This document shows positions 6,123 to 13,438 of a DNA stretch of 44,716 bases, one piece after another (the stretch's first letter is position 1; each line of letters opens with the position of its first letter). Both the position numbers and the translations under genes were made by a program. The notes under the pieces are model-generated. The model made no database searches, was not told the origin of the DNA, and saw nothing but the letters and a program-made list of their open reading frames with translations. The stretch is from a virus. The stretch covers positions 1 through 44,716 of the IMG/VR virus record IMGVR_UViG_3300032241_003019. One strand, given 5' to 3'.

Positions 6123-6544
6123 CAAATGCCATTGCCATCATCACGGCGATCCACCTGGCCGCCCTTTCGCAGATGGAGAGCGGTGACCGCGATGCCGCCG
6201 TTGGCAGTAGCGGCGAAATCACGCGCTACCAGATCATGCCACGGGAGGCGCGGCGCGAGATTTGTGCACAGGGTTTGACAGAAGTTTTGCCGGCGGATTG
6301 GAGTTTGAATCCGGATATGTCCGCCCGGATTGCGCGCGGGCTCTGGTTAAAGCGCGTGGAAACATTTCAATATGCCCACCGCCGCAATCCGACCACCCAG
6401 GAACTTTACCTGCTTTGGCATCGGCCCGGCCGGGTGCTGAATCCGCATCCGCGTGAACTGGAACGGGCGCAACGGTTTGAAAATCTGGTTCAAGAGGCCA
6501 TGAAAACGAATCAATCAGAAAATTTATGCCCGAAACATCCTTGA
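6119..6544 (+). CDS. Lysozyme-like / SLT transglycosylase-fold protein
   Basis: Near the N-terminus the protein has AALSQMESGDRDAAVGSSGE followed by RYQIMP. This is the catalytic-Glu helix and the G-x-x-Q-x-M pattern of soluble lytic transglycosylases (Glu at residue 21). A second part has PTTQELYLLWHRPG and ERAQRFENLVQ, typical of this short phage/plasmid group. If active it would cleave the glycan strands of peptidoglycan. No clear signal peptide precedes it, and its place in the early rather than the lysis region is odd. It may serve DNA entry or be a regulated endolysin. Starts by ATGA overlap. Confidence 0.65.
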   Translation: MTNAIAIITAIHLAALSQMESGDRDAAVGSSGEITRYQIMPREARREICAQGLTEVLPADWSLNPDMSARIARGLWLKRVETFQYAHRRNPTTQELYLLWHRPGRVLNPHPRELERAQRFENLVQEAMKTNQSENLCPKHP

Positions 6545-6924
6545 TGGATACACAGGCGCGTCTGGCCACGCGAGTTCCAGACCATTCCCCATTGGTCAAA
6601 TGTGTCCGGTGCAACGATACCGGCTGGCTGGATCATATGCCGCCGCCGGGAAAACTTTCAGCGCGCCGGCGCTGCCCGGAATGCCAGCCGCCGGATGGTA
6701 GAACAGGGGCAAGACTCCCCGTGCACGTTCAAATGCCAATCCCGCTGTTTCCGGCGGCGGCGCGGGTCAGTTTTGGTGCAGCCGATGCGGCGGCGATTCG
6801 CGGCAGCATTGACGCGCTCGCGGCGGCCATCAGCGCGATCTGGCTGGATCTATCGCCAGAAGCCCAGGCGCGCGCGCTGGCCTTGGAATCCAAACTGGCG
6901 TCAGTCAGGAGGCTGGTGTCATGA
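6526..6924 (+). CDS. Zinc-finger protein, CxxC-x18-CxxC (132 aa)
   Basis: Residues 26-50 contain CVRCNDTGW and, after a basic stretch, CPEC. This is a pair of knuckles like those of DnaJ-type zinc ribbons and many phage adaptor proteins. The C-terminal half is Ala-rich and helical (residues 80-130). The frame overlaps the end of the previous gene by 19 bp, and an internal ATG (residue 7) is possible. It probably binds nucleic acid or a protein partner. Confidence 0.58.
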   Translation: MPETSLMDTQARLATRVPDHSPLVKCVRCNDTGWLDHMPPPGKLSARRRCPECQPPDGRTGARLPVHVQMPIPLFPAAARVSFGAADAAAIRGSIDALAAAISAIWLDLSPEAQARALALESKLASVRRLVS

Positions 6925-7094
6925 GCATGACGGCCCACGGAATTATTTTCACTAACCCGCTGCAGGCATTGCCATCGGAACGGTTCGCCACGGGCGGCAA
7001 GTTGCCACTGGCGATTAAACCGGCGCGGCCAAAAAGCAAACCGAAGCCCAGCAAGGCGCGGCGACGATATTACAACCCGGCGGATCGGGATTAG
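6921..7094 (+). CDS. Short basic protein (57 aa)
   Basis: The ATG at 6921 overlaps the stop of the zinc-finger gene (ATGA), and the frame runs 57 codons to TAG at 7092. The C-terminal half is rich in Lys, Arg and Pro (KPARPKSKPKPSKARRR), with an aromatic YYNPADRD end. Coupled start and coherent composition favour a real gene. A nucleic-acid-binding role is possible but unproven. Confidence 0.5.
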   Translation: MSMTAHGIIFTNPLQALPSERFATGGKLPLAIKPARPKSKPKPSKARRRYYNPADRD

Positions 7095-7112
7095 CCATAC
7101 ATACACAAAGCC

Positions 7113-7403
7113 ATGAAAACAGGAATTGAACTCATTGCCGATGAACGCGCGCGGCAGATTGCAAAAGAAGGCTGGACGCCAGAGCATGATGACCACCACA
7201 CGCGCGGCGAATTGCTGGATGCATCACTTAGCTACTGCCGCGCCGCAATCAATGTTGGCCATCCCGCGATGCAAAGGCCGCCGCGCGAATGGCCTTGGGA
7301 GGCGATTTGGTGGAAGCCATCACCCGATAAGGTGCGAAACCTGGTAAAAGCCGGGGCGCTTATTTCTGCCGAAATCGACCGCCTGCAACGCTTGTCGAAA
7401 TGA
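7113..7403 (+). CDS. Conserved phage protein, ERxRQ...EGWTPEHDD family
   Basis: This 96-residue protein has the pattern of a widespread phage family: GIELIADERARQI, EGWTPEHDDHH, GELLDASLSY, then WPWEAIWWKPS and RNLVKAGALISAEIDRL. Conserved Glu, His and Asp residues could bind metal, and the family has been compared loosely with all-alpha NTP pyrophosphohydrolases. No activity is established to my knowledge. It starts 18 bp after the previous gene, and its stop overlaps the next start (ATGA). Confidence 0.68.
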   Translation: MKTGIELIADERARQIAKEGWTPEHDDHHTRGELLDASLSYCRAAINVGHPAMQRPPREWPWEAIWWKPSPDKVRNLVKAGALISAEIDRLQRLSK

Positions 7404-8257
7404 ATCTCGACAAGCACGAATTGAAATTGCTGGTGGCGGCGCTGGCAATCTCGCCGGCGGGCGAGCCGGTGCGCACCGCGTTGCTCGTCGGGGTATTCGA
7501 CCGGCCCGCGAAATTGAATGCCTCCATCGCCAGTCTGCATCGGTGTGGCGCGGTGCTGTTTGATGCGTATCAAGGCGTGATCCGGGTCCGGGCGGATGTG
7601 ATCTGGAAAATGCTGAATGAATTCGGCGATCAAACCGAGTTGTTCACCAATGAACGGCCTTTGGATGCGGTGCTGGCCGAATTATCGTCGCGCCAGGCGT
7701 TAAATATCACTAATCCGTGTGATTTAACACGGCCCGCGTGTGAAATCACACGGGGCGCGGGCTACGATCATCCGCGTCCAAAACCGCCGGAACCGCCGCC
7801 GCCAAAACCGGCGAATCCATGCGTCACTCATGCCGTTCATGCCCCTCATGCCATGCCAGAATTCATGCCCGAACATGCCCGCCACCCGGCCAAGCCGGCG
7901 CAGCCCGCTCATGTTCATGAACATGTAATTTCTGGATCAGGTATTAAAAAATTACATGAACATGGGGGCAACCGGTCAGCGACCGGCGGCAATGGTGGCC
8001 CGTCCGGCACGGACCACAATGTAGGTGAACTTTCACGGCGGACCACGGCGGAAATGATGGCGGATATTGCCCGGCTGGCCCCGTCGCTTTCCATGGAAAA
8101 TGCCGCGCACTGGCGCGAGCGCATCGAGCATGAAGATGCCGCGCTCGTCAATTCCGTTATCCGCCAGGCGCAACTCCAGCGGGGCAGCATCCGCAATGTG
8201 GGCGGCTGGATGAATGCCTGTTATTTGAATGCTATCAAGAAAACAACCAAACCATGA
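7400..8257 (+). CDS. Putative replication initiator-like DNA-binding protein with internal origin
   Basis: Residues 1-75 look like a winged-helix domain (helices ELKLLVAALAIS, RTALLVGVFD and LNASIASLHRCG, then a beta wing ending in VIRVRADVIWKML). Residues about 120-190 are a low-complexity linker rich in Pro, His, Ala and Met. Residues 215-285 form a helical C-terminal domain. The gene DNA under and before the linker holds a large hairpin and several iteron-like repeats (7699-7964). This layout, a DNA-binding N-terminus with the origin in the linker-coding part, is known from lambda O. There is no direct match to O, so the initiator role is inference. Starts and ends by ATGA overlaps. Confidence 0.5.
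   Translation: MNLDKHELKLLVAALAISPAGEPVRTALLVGVFDRPAKLNASIASLHRCGAVLFDAYQGVIRVRADVIWKMLNEFGDQTELFTNERPLDAVLAELSSRQALNITNPCDLTRPACEITRGAGYDHPRPKPPEPPPPKPANPCVTHAVHAPHAMPEFMPEHARHPAKPAQPAHVHEHVISGSGIKKLHEHGGNRSATGGNGGPSGTDHNVGELSRRTTAEMMADIARLAPSLSMENAAHWRERIEHEDAALVNSVIRQAQLQRGSIRNVGGWMNACYLNAIKKTTKP
7699..7964. other. Candidate phage replication origin inside the 7400-8257 gene
   Basis: Three kinds of repeat cluster here. A hairpin at 7715-7753 has 11-bp arms CCGTGTGATTT/AAATCACACGG and, after one mismatch, inner arms ACACG/CGTGT around a 5-nt loop. Six CATGCC copies lie between 7829 and 7879, the first three TCATGCC units exactly 9 bp apart. A perfect 16-bp palindrome CATGTTCATGAACATG lies at 7910-7925, with CATGTAATTT (7922-7931) repeated inverted as AAATTACATG (7949-7958) around an AT-rich stretch. 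This resembles iterons next to an unwinding element. A function at the DNA level is inferred. Confidence 0.5.
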
Positions 8258-8811
8258 AAGACGCTGACGGCAAAAATAATTACGCGGTGGAACCTTTCGC
8301 GCCAGACGATGGCTTGAGCGATCGGAGCGGCGAGGAATTGTTGCACGAATGTTGCCGCGAGCTGGGCGTGAACATGGCCACGGCGGTCCAGATCATTGCC
8401 TGGGCAGACGACCGGGTGGCACCCGGTGGCGATCGTTCCGAAAAAACGGACGCCGTCCGCGCCGCGCGCGATGTGAATGCGCGGCATCGGTTGGCGTATC
8501 ACGTCCTGATTTCTTACCAAGCGAACCAGAAAACTTACGAGGAAGTTTGCGCCGCGCAGCGGGTGATGGCGCTGGTGCTTGGGTTCAAGACGGCCGCCGG
8601 CGCGGAAAACATCGCGGACCTCGCCCGCAAAACCGGCATCAGCAAACAGACGTTGAACAAGATGCGCGTCATCTTCCGGGAAAAACTCGGTTTGCCACCC
8701 GAGGACGATGAACGGTGCGAAACGGCCCGCGCCAACATGACCACGGCGCGCAAAGGACAACTCGCCAACGAAAAACATCCGGCTGGATGTATGTGCCAAT
8801 CTTGTCAATGA
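8254..8811 (+). CDS. HTH protein with C-terminal Cys motif (185 aa)
   Basis: Residues about 118-150 read ENIADLARKTGISKQTLNKMRVIF, a classical helix-turn-helix with the GISKQTLNK recognition segment. The N-terminal half (residues 25-110) is helical and contains RAARDVNARHRLAYHVL. The protein ends with CMCQSC, a possible metal site. Both its start and its stop overlap neighbouring genes (ATGA). It could be a transcription regulator or a DNA-replication accessory factor next to the putative origin gene. Confidence 0.58.
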   Translation: MKDADGKNNYAVEPFAPDDGLSDRSGEELLHECCRELGVNMATAVQIIAWADDRVAPGGDRSEKTDAVRAARDVNARHRLAYHVLISYQANQKTYEEVCAAQRVMALVLGFKTAAGAENIADLARKTGISKQTLNKMRVIFREKLGLPPEDDERCETARANMTTARKGQLANEKHPAGCMCQSCQ

Positions 8812-9680
8812 AACCCATCGTAAATACATATTTTTCCGGCGCTGGCCTAATGGATGAAGGCTTGAAGCAAGCCGGTTTGGATGTGCAGATATCCTATGAG
8901 CTAGATGAAGATTGCGTGAAAATAGCCCGTAAGAACGGCCACAATTCGCAATGCGCGGATATTACCAAAAAATTGGTTGCGAATGAACCAAAATGCCATG
9001 CCCGGTTTTTCACTTATCCCTGCCAAAAATATTCCACGATCGGGGACATTCATGGAGTTCGCACGGGCGACGAGCTTTATCTACATGCATTGCGGCATCA
9101 GGCAGTTGATCCCACGGAAATTTTTGGCGCTGAAAATGTCCCAGGGATGCGGAAATTTCCAGTGGTGATGGAGGCTTTAACAAAGCTGCATGGTTATTTC
9201 GTGACGGTATTTTGTCCGGTTCGGTCGCAGACATGGCTGCCACAAAAGCGAGACCGCCTCATAATTCTAGGTTCGCGCAAACCATTCGCATGGCGTTTGC
9301 CGGAATACCATAGGCCGCTCACTTTGGCTGAAATCCTCGAAGATGAGCCGCAGATGGAAATCCCGGATTATTTTTATAAGCGCCTCAACGGCGAGTATCG
9401 AGACCTTCCAATTGTGTGCGATCCGGCGCGGGGTGATATAGCACCAACCTGTGTAGCGCATTATGCAAAGGATGTCTCGACGCGGGTGGTAAAAGATGCG
9501 CGTTTTCCGAAAGGCGTAAGGCCGTTCACGGTTCGTGAATACGCACGTCTGCAAGGATTACGGGATGATTTTAGCTTCGATGGCGTCACAGAGAGACAAG
9601 CTTTTAGAATGATTGGCAATGGCGTCAGTATTCCAGTCGGGAAATGGATCGGCGAAGAAATCACACGTTATTTGAACTGA
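8808..9680 (+). CDS. DNA (cytosine-5-)-methyltransferase
   Basis: The ATG at 8808 overlaps the preceding stop and starts directly at motif I, so I prefer it to an upstream in-frame start. The 290-residue protein has the C5-methyltransferase motifs in order: FSGAG (9-13) for SAM binding, the catalytic Cys72 in YPCQKYS (motif IV, usually PPCQ), ENV (109-111), QKRDR (146-150), REYARLQG (motif IX) and GNGVSIPVG (motif X). All key residues are present, so it should be active. No restriction enzyme gene is adjacent, so it is an orphan enzyme that probably protects phage DNA from host restriction. Confidence 0.88.
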   Translation: MKPIVNTYFSGAGLMDEGLKQAGLDVQISYELDEDCVKIARKNGHNSQCADITKKLVANEPKCHARFFTYPCQKYSTIGDIHGVRTGDELYLHALRHQAVDPTEIFGAENVPGMRKFPVVMEALTKLHGYFVTVFCPVRSQTWLPQKRDRLIILGSRKPFAWRLPEYHRPLTLAEILEDEPQMEIPDYFYKRLNGEYRDLPIVCDPARGDIAPTCVAHYAKDVSTRVVKDARFPKGVRPFTVREYARLQGLRDDFSFDGVTERQAFRMIGNGVSIPVGKWIGEEITRYLN

Positions 9681-9683
9681 CCT

Positions 9684-10082
9684 ATGACTGCAAAAAAACC
9701 AGTTCATCGCGAGCTTTTTGAAACCAGGGCGGAACGCATGAGGAAGCAACATCCTATGATGTTCAAAATCGCGCCGATTTTTAATAGCGAATGCGAAATG
9801 GTGGTGATTGCCTACCACGGATCACGCCTGCGAGCCGGCCTGTCTCTGATAAAGGAATATTTTCGGCTTGGATTCAGCCAGCGATATTTCCATCTGGTGT
9901 TTTGGTTCTGTGACTTCATCGGGTGGACAAAACTGGTTGATATTCCCGAAACGCAAACCCATCACGCTTACAAAATGCGGCATGCCAAGAAATGCCACGG
10001 CAGCCCGAATTGTTCCCAGGACTGCATTAACTCCGCAGTTCCCAAATGGTTCCGGAAAATAACCAGAACGGATGATTTATGA
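9684..10082 (+). CDS. Hypothetical protein (132 aa)
   Basis: The protein begins 3 bp after the methyltransferase gene. It has an aromatic-rich middle (YFRLGFSQRYFHLVFWFC, residues 62-79) that might form a hydrophobic core or a short membrane-associated helix. A C-terminal His/Cys cluster (CHGSPNCSQDC, residues 104-114) could bind zinc. No family is recognised. Its position suggests a link to the methyltransferase or to the next gene, which it overlaps by ATGA. Confidence 0.5.
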   Translation: MTAKKPVHRELFETRAERMRKQHPMMFKIAPIFNSECEMVVIAYHGSRLRAGLSLIKEYFRLGFSQRYFHLVFWFCDFIGWTKLVDIPETQTHHAYKMRHAKKCHGSPNCSQDCINSAVPKWFRKITRTDDL

Positions 10083-10726
10083 TCGAATCTAAAAAAAATG
10101 GCCAGTCCGGCTCGGACATGAGCTATCCCGAGCGCGCGGGGAAGATGAGTGCGCGGGCGCGGAAGGCGGCGTGCAAAACGTTCAACAAACATTGGGTCCG
10201 CGCCAAGAAACGCGCGGATGTCATCAGTGACGAGGAAATTGGCACGGTGAATGACCTGCGTGAATGCGGGCTGGCCATCCAACAGATGTCCGGTACGCGC
10301 ACGCAGATGTTGTTCGACCTCGCGGGCAAGGAATTTTTCCGCAAGGAAATCCAGCCGTTGCTGGCACCGGGCGTGGGGCTGGAGCATGTGCAGGCGTGCA
10401 TCCACATCGCCAAGACAATCAAGGAACCGATCCGAACTCGCGAGCAATTGCAGCTCGCCAAACAGGAAATGCAACTGGCGTTCCAGGCGCTGGGCTTGAT
10501 TGATGCGCCGCGCCGGAAGGAACTCCAGAATGCGCATGCGCGGAATCTGTTCAGCGATTTCGTCAGTCGCGCCGCCGGCTTGAAGGTGCTATTCGATGAT
10601 TTGAACCGCGAGGAACCGATGGAGACCTGGCCGCCGGAAAAACTGGATGAATTTCTGGAAACCACCGTGCCGGTGGAAGCCACCATAAATCAGGCCAAGA
10701 AATTGCGGCTGGGGAAGGCCAATTAA
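10079..10726 (+). CDS. Hypothetical helical early protein (215 aa)
   Basis: The protein is almost entirely predictable as helices with many charged residues, for example ARARKAACKTFNKHWVRAKKR near residue 25-45, a central QLQLAKQEMQLAFQALGL and a basic C-terminus. It has no membrane segment or known catalytic motif. It starts by ATGA overlap, and its TAA lies within the first bases of a CGCAGAG-type dispersed repeat (10722-10753). Function unknown. Confidence 0.55.
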   Translation: MIESKKNGQSGSDMSYPERAGKMSARARKAACKTFNKHWVRAKKRADVISDEEIGTVNDLRECGLAIQQMSGTRTQMLFDLAGKEFFRKEIQPLLAPGVGLEHVQACIHIAKTIKEPIRTREQLQLAKQEMQLAFQALGLIDAPRRKELQNAHARNLFSDFVSRAAGLKVLFDDLNREEPMETWPPEKLDEFLETTVPVEATINQAKKLRLGKAN

Positions 10727-10753
10727 ACGCAGAGACGCAGAGAACAGCGTGAG
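10722..10753 (+). repeat. CGCAGAG-type dispersed repeat, copy 1 (intergenic)
   Basis: ATTAAACGCAGAG-A-CGCAGAGAAC-A-GC runs from the stop of the 10079 gene into the leader of the next. A second copy at 12049-12081 differs in a few bases. Tandem ACGCAGAGA-like sequences are common intergenic repeats in several bacterial phyla, so the phage probably picked it up from a host. Here the downstream GAGG (10751-10754) also supplies a good ribosome-binding site for the gene at 10765. Confidence 0.7.
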
Positions 10754-10764
10754 GAAAAACTACT

Positions 10765-11664
10765 ATGTCAAAAATTAAAAACTCCATCGGCTGGTGTGAT
10801 GACACCGGGAACAAGGTGATCGGGTGCGATAAAGTATCGCCGGGGTGCAAAAACTGTTACGCCGAGATCGGAACCATCGCGCGGGTGATGCGCGGGATGG
10901 GGCGCGAGACATGGGGCCCGCGCGGCCAGCGCATTCCGGTGGCGGACTTTTCCGCCAAGCTTCGGCGGTTGAACAAGCTCTGCATCTGCGATAAATGCCA
11001 TGAGACGCAGCCATTTGTGCGGGTTGGCCAGGAATGCGGGCTATGTCCGCCCGGCACTACGCTGGCCGATAACGAATGCACGGGCACATTGCGGCGCATC
11101 CGTTTTTTTGCGGATTCCAATTCCGACTGGTTGGACCGGAAATGGCCGATTGAAACCTTTGCGGAATTCATCGGTGAAATATGCCGGGCGGATCATCTGG
11201 ATATTTTGCTGCTGACGAAGCGCATTGAACAATTGCCGGACCGGATGACTGCGGTGGCCAATGGCGGCTTTGAATGCACGGGCGAAACCATGTTGCGCCT
11301 GGTGGCCAATGCGGAATGGCCGCGCCATATCTGGCTGGGTGTCAGTGTGGAAAATCAGGAGATGGCGGACAAACGCCGGCCATTCTTTGAACAGGTAAAG
11401 GCACCCGTCAAATTTGTTTCGTACGAACCCGCCCTCGAGCCGGTGAACTGGCGCGGCTGGGAATTCCTGTCCTGGATGATTGCGGGGCTGGAAAGCGGGA
11501 AGGGCCGTCGTGATGGCGGTTTGGAGTGCATCACATCCGCCGGCGAATACTGTCAGGAAATGTGCATTCCGATCTATATCAAACAGGATTGCGCTTTCAA
11601 ATCCGGCGAACAGGGCCGTATTCCAGACAAAATTTGGCGCATCAAGGAATTTCCGACCCTATGA
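10765..11664 (+). CDS. Phage Gp37/Gp68 family protein (DUF5131)
   Basis: The N-terminus has the family signature: SIGWCDDTGNKVIGC, then KVSPGCKNCYAE (residues about 23-34), where the Cys residues could bind metal. LLLTKRIEQLPDR, IWLGVSVENQEMADKRRP, FVSYEPALEPV and IAGLESGKGRR are also conserved features of Gp37/Gp68 proteins found in mycobacteriophages and many other phages. The role is unknown; a radical-SAM-like or nucleic-acid-modifying function has been suggested for the fold. A good Shine-Dalgarno (GAGG) lies about 10 bp before the ATG. The stop overlaps the ASCH gene start. Confidence 0.82.
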   Translation: MSKIKNSIGWCDDTGNKVIGCDKVSPGCKNCYAEIGTIARVMRGMGRETWGPRGQRIPVADFSAKLRRLNKLCICDKCHETQPFVRVGQECGLCPPGTTLADNECTGTLRRIRFFADSNSDWLDRKWPIETFAEFIGEICRADHLDILLLTKRIEQLPDRMTAVANGGFECTGETMLRLVANAEWPRHIWLGVSVENQEMADKRRPFFEQVKAPVKFVSYEPALEPVNWRGWEFLSWMIAGLESGKGRRDGGLECITSAGEYCQEMCIPIYIKQDCAFKSGEQGRIPDKIWRIKEFPTL

Positions 11665-12080
11665 AAGCCATTTCAGTCCGCCAGCCGTGGGCTTGGCTCA
11701 TCATGGAGGGGCACAAACCGGTGGAGAACCGGACGTGGGAAACCAAGTTTCGCGGGGACATCCAGATCCACGCGGCCAAGGGTTGCACGGAAGCGGAATA
11801 TGCAGAGGCGGTGGCCTTCGTGCGCACGTTCAATCCCAGCTTGGCGGCGCGGATTCCCGCGCTGGAAAAGCTGGAGCGCGGCGGCATCGTCGGCATTGTG
11901 ACGATCACAGATTGCGTCACGCGGCATCCCTCGCGGTTCTTTGTCGGGCCGTTCGGTTTCGTGCTGTCCAATCCGCTGCCGGTGCCGTTCAAACCCATGC
12001 GCGGAATGCTGGGGATTTTCAATACAAACGACCAAGGCGAGGCCGAAGAATTAAACGCAGAGGCGCAGAGAACGGCATGA
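11661..12080 (+). CDS. ASCH domain protein
   Basis: The ATG at 11661 overlaps the preceding stop and begins directly at the domain: AISVRQPWAWLI, KPVENRTWETKFRGDIQIHAAKG, then LERGGIVGIVTITDC. This is the hallmark of ASCH (PUA-like) proteins, which bind RNA or modified nucleosides. The last residues (ELNAEAQRTA) are encoded by a CGCAGAG-type dispersed repeat, so the natural C-terminus seems to have been replaced or extended by that repeat. It probably works with its Gp37/Gp68 neighbour; such pairs recur in phages. Confidence 0.8.
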   Translation: MKAISVRQPWAWLIMEGHKPVENRTWETKFRGDIQIHAAKGCTEAEYAEAVAFVRTFNPSLAARIPALEKLERGGIVGIVTITDCVTRHPSRFFVGPFGFVLSNPLPVPFKPMRGMLGIFNTNDQGEAEELNAEAQRTA

Positions 12081-12081
12081 G
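12049..12081 (+). repeat. CGCAGAG-type dispersed repeat, copy 2 (coding)
   Basis: TTAAACGCAGAG-G-CGCAGAGAAC-G-GCATGAG forms the 3' end of the ASCH gene and supplies the ATG of the next. Compared with the copy at 10722 it has G for A at two places and an ATG in place of GTG. Within the ASCH frame it encodes the AEAQR peptide typical of translated copies of this repeat. The two copies lie about 1.3 kb apart in direct orientation. Confidence 0.68.
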
Positions 12082-12352
12082 CACAATCTATAAAATATCT
12101 GGCTACAAAACCAGCCGTGAGTATTCACGACTGGTTGAATTAATGAAGCGTGGCGCGGTGATTTGCATTGTGGATTATGGCCGCACAAATGATTGCCGCG
12201 ACGTGGCGCATACCATTTTCGATGAATACAACCTAAGCAATCTTTGTTTTCAAATATCCGCGCGAGGAACCTGTTATGTGCATGCGTTTGATGAACTTGA
12301 TTTCATCACGCAATGCGCCCGAATTAATTGTGAGTTTATTGAACCAACCTAG
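12077..12352 (+). CDS. Hypothetical protein (91 aa)
   Basis: The ATG at 12077 overlaps the ASCH stop (ATGA). The small protein has an alpha/beta look: a first helix around YSRLVELMKRGAV, a strand ICIVDYG, a helix DVAHTIFDEY, a strand LCFQISARGTCYVH and a final helix. It contains five Cys but no paired CxxC. No family recognised. Start and spacing show it belongs to the early operon. Confidence 0.52.
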   Translation: MSTIYKISGYKTSREYSRLVELMKRGAVICIVDYGRTNDCRDVAHTIFDEYNLSNLCFQISARGTCYVHAFDELDFITQCARINCEFIEPT

Positions 12353-12375
12353 CCAGCGTGACACCGGACCCGATT

Positions 12376-12672
12376 ATGGCATATCTCAAAATTGAGCATC
12401 GCAAAACGAGCCGGGGAAATCCCGGTGAGATTGTGCGGTTTCAAATGGTGGATGTGCCGATTACACATCCGCAGGGCACTGCGAGCATTTATACGCATCG
12501 CAGTCCATCGCTTACGCTACGGTTTTATGAACGCAAAGATTTTCCGGTGCCGCATTTGAACTGTCGCGGGGACATCGCGCACCCCGAGGTTTTGGAAGCC
12601 ATGATCAAATTATTGGAAGCGGCCAAGAATCACATGCTCAATCGTGGGATTTGGAGCGATTACGAAATATGA
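12376..12672 (+). CDS. Hypothetical protein (98 aa)
   Basis: I take the ATG at 12376; a GTG start at 12358 would add six residues. The protein has beta-type stretches in its first 60 residues (EIVRFQMVDVPIT, SLTLRFYERK) and a helix at the C-terminus (EVLEAMIKLLEAAKNHML). It could be a small single-domain binding protein. No family is recognised. Its stop overlaps the next start (ATGA). Confidence 0.5.
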   Translation: MAYLKIEHRKTSRGNPGEIVRFQMVDVPITHPQGTASIYTHRSPSLTLRFYERKDFPVPHLNCRGDIAHPEVLEAMIKLLEAAKNHMLNRGIWSDYEI

Positions 12673-12983
12673 CCGCGCGCACAGCCACAACGGAGGATGA
12701 AAAGCAGGCGGTGAATTTGTTGCAACGCTGCCGGTTTGCGCCGGCATCGTGGGATAAGCGGTTTATGGGGCAATTGTCGGATGCGGAATTGTCCGAAAAG
12801 GAACGGCCCCAGGTCTGGCGTTTGTTTATCCGGTATCGCCGTCAGATCCAAGCGGCGCTGGTGATGAGCGCGAACCGGCAGACCCGGATGGAACAGGCCA
12901 CGCGGTTCCAGACTTTGCTACATCATGCCGCCATCCATGCCGCGCCGGATTTCCGGCGGCAAGCTGTCGCTGCCAAAAAATGA
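12669..12983 (+). CDS. Hypothetical helical protein (104 aa)
   Basis: The coupled ATG at 12669 is preferred to an in-frame ATG 18 bp upstream. The protein is helical and basic, with ASWDKRFMGQL, ELSEKERPQVWRLFIRYRRQIQ and a basic C-terminus. The 3' end of the gene (from 12954) coincides with a GGCGGCAAGCTG-type palindromic element that recurs at three other places in this phage. No family recognised. Confidence 0.5.
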   Translation: MTARTATTEDEKQAVNLLQRCRFAPASWDKRFMGQLSDAELSEKERPQVWRLFIRYRRQIQAALVMSANRQTRMEQATRFQTLLHHAAIHAAPDFRRQAVAAKK

Positions 12984-13438
12984 AAATATATCGGAAATTC
13001 AAAGGCGAATATCGCTGGTTTAAAGAACTTGGATTTCGAATCGCCTCAAACGATTTGCTGAACGATTTACGCCACGCCGTTGATGAATACAAAAAAGTGC
13101 ACGAAATGAAACCGCAACGCATCCAATTATCGCGCAAAAAAGGTTTCCGATTGCCACCGGATACGGTGGTGGTGGCGCGGCCATCGAAATGGGGTAATCC
13201 GTTCAAGGTGCATCAGCCAACCGGTGATCCGCAGGAAATCATGCTGGACGCCCAGCATGGGGTTTGTTTTTCGCGGGAAGCGGCGGTGAACCGCTTCCGC
13301 CGCCATATCGGCATTCCACCCTTTACCAAGAAAATCATCCGCGCGGAATTGCGCGGCAAAAATTTGGCGTGCTGGTGTCCCAGCGGCGAGCCCTGCCATG
13401 CCGACGTGCTTTTGGAAATTGCAAACGGATCCAAATGA
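12980..13438 (+). CDS. DUF4326 family protein
   Basis: After about 45 N-terminal residues of unclear origin, the protein shows the DUF4326 pattern: RIQLSRKKGFRLPP, VVVARPSKWGNPF (about residues 60-75), a middle helix with REAAVNRFRRHI, and the C-terminal LRGKNLACWCPSGEPCHADVLLE with its Cys/His cluster. The family is common in phages and probably binds metal; the reaction is unknown. The usual start would be near KPQRIQLS, so the N-terminal piece is an extension. Coupled to both neighbours by ATGA overlaps. Confidence 0.78.
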   Translation: MKIYRKFKGEYRWFKELGFRIASNDLLNDLRHAVDEYKKVHEMKPQRIQLSRKKGFRLPPDTVVVARPSKWGNPFKVHQPTGDPQEIMLDAQHGVCFSREAAVNRFRRHIGIPPFTKKIIRAELRGKNLACWCPSGEPCHADVLLEIANGSK

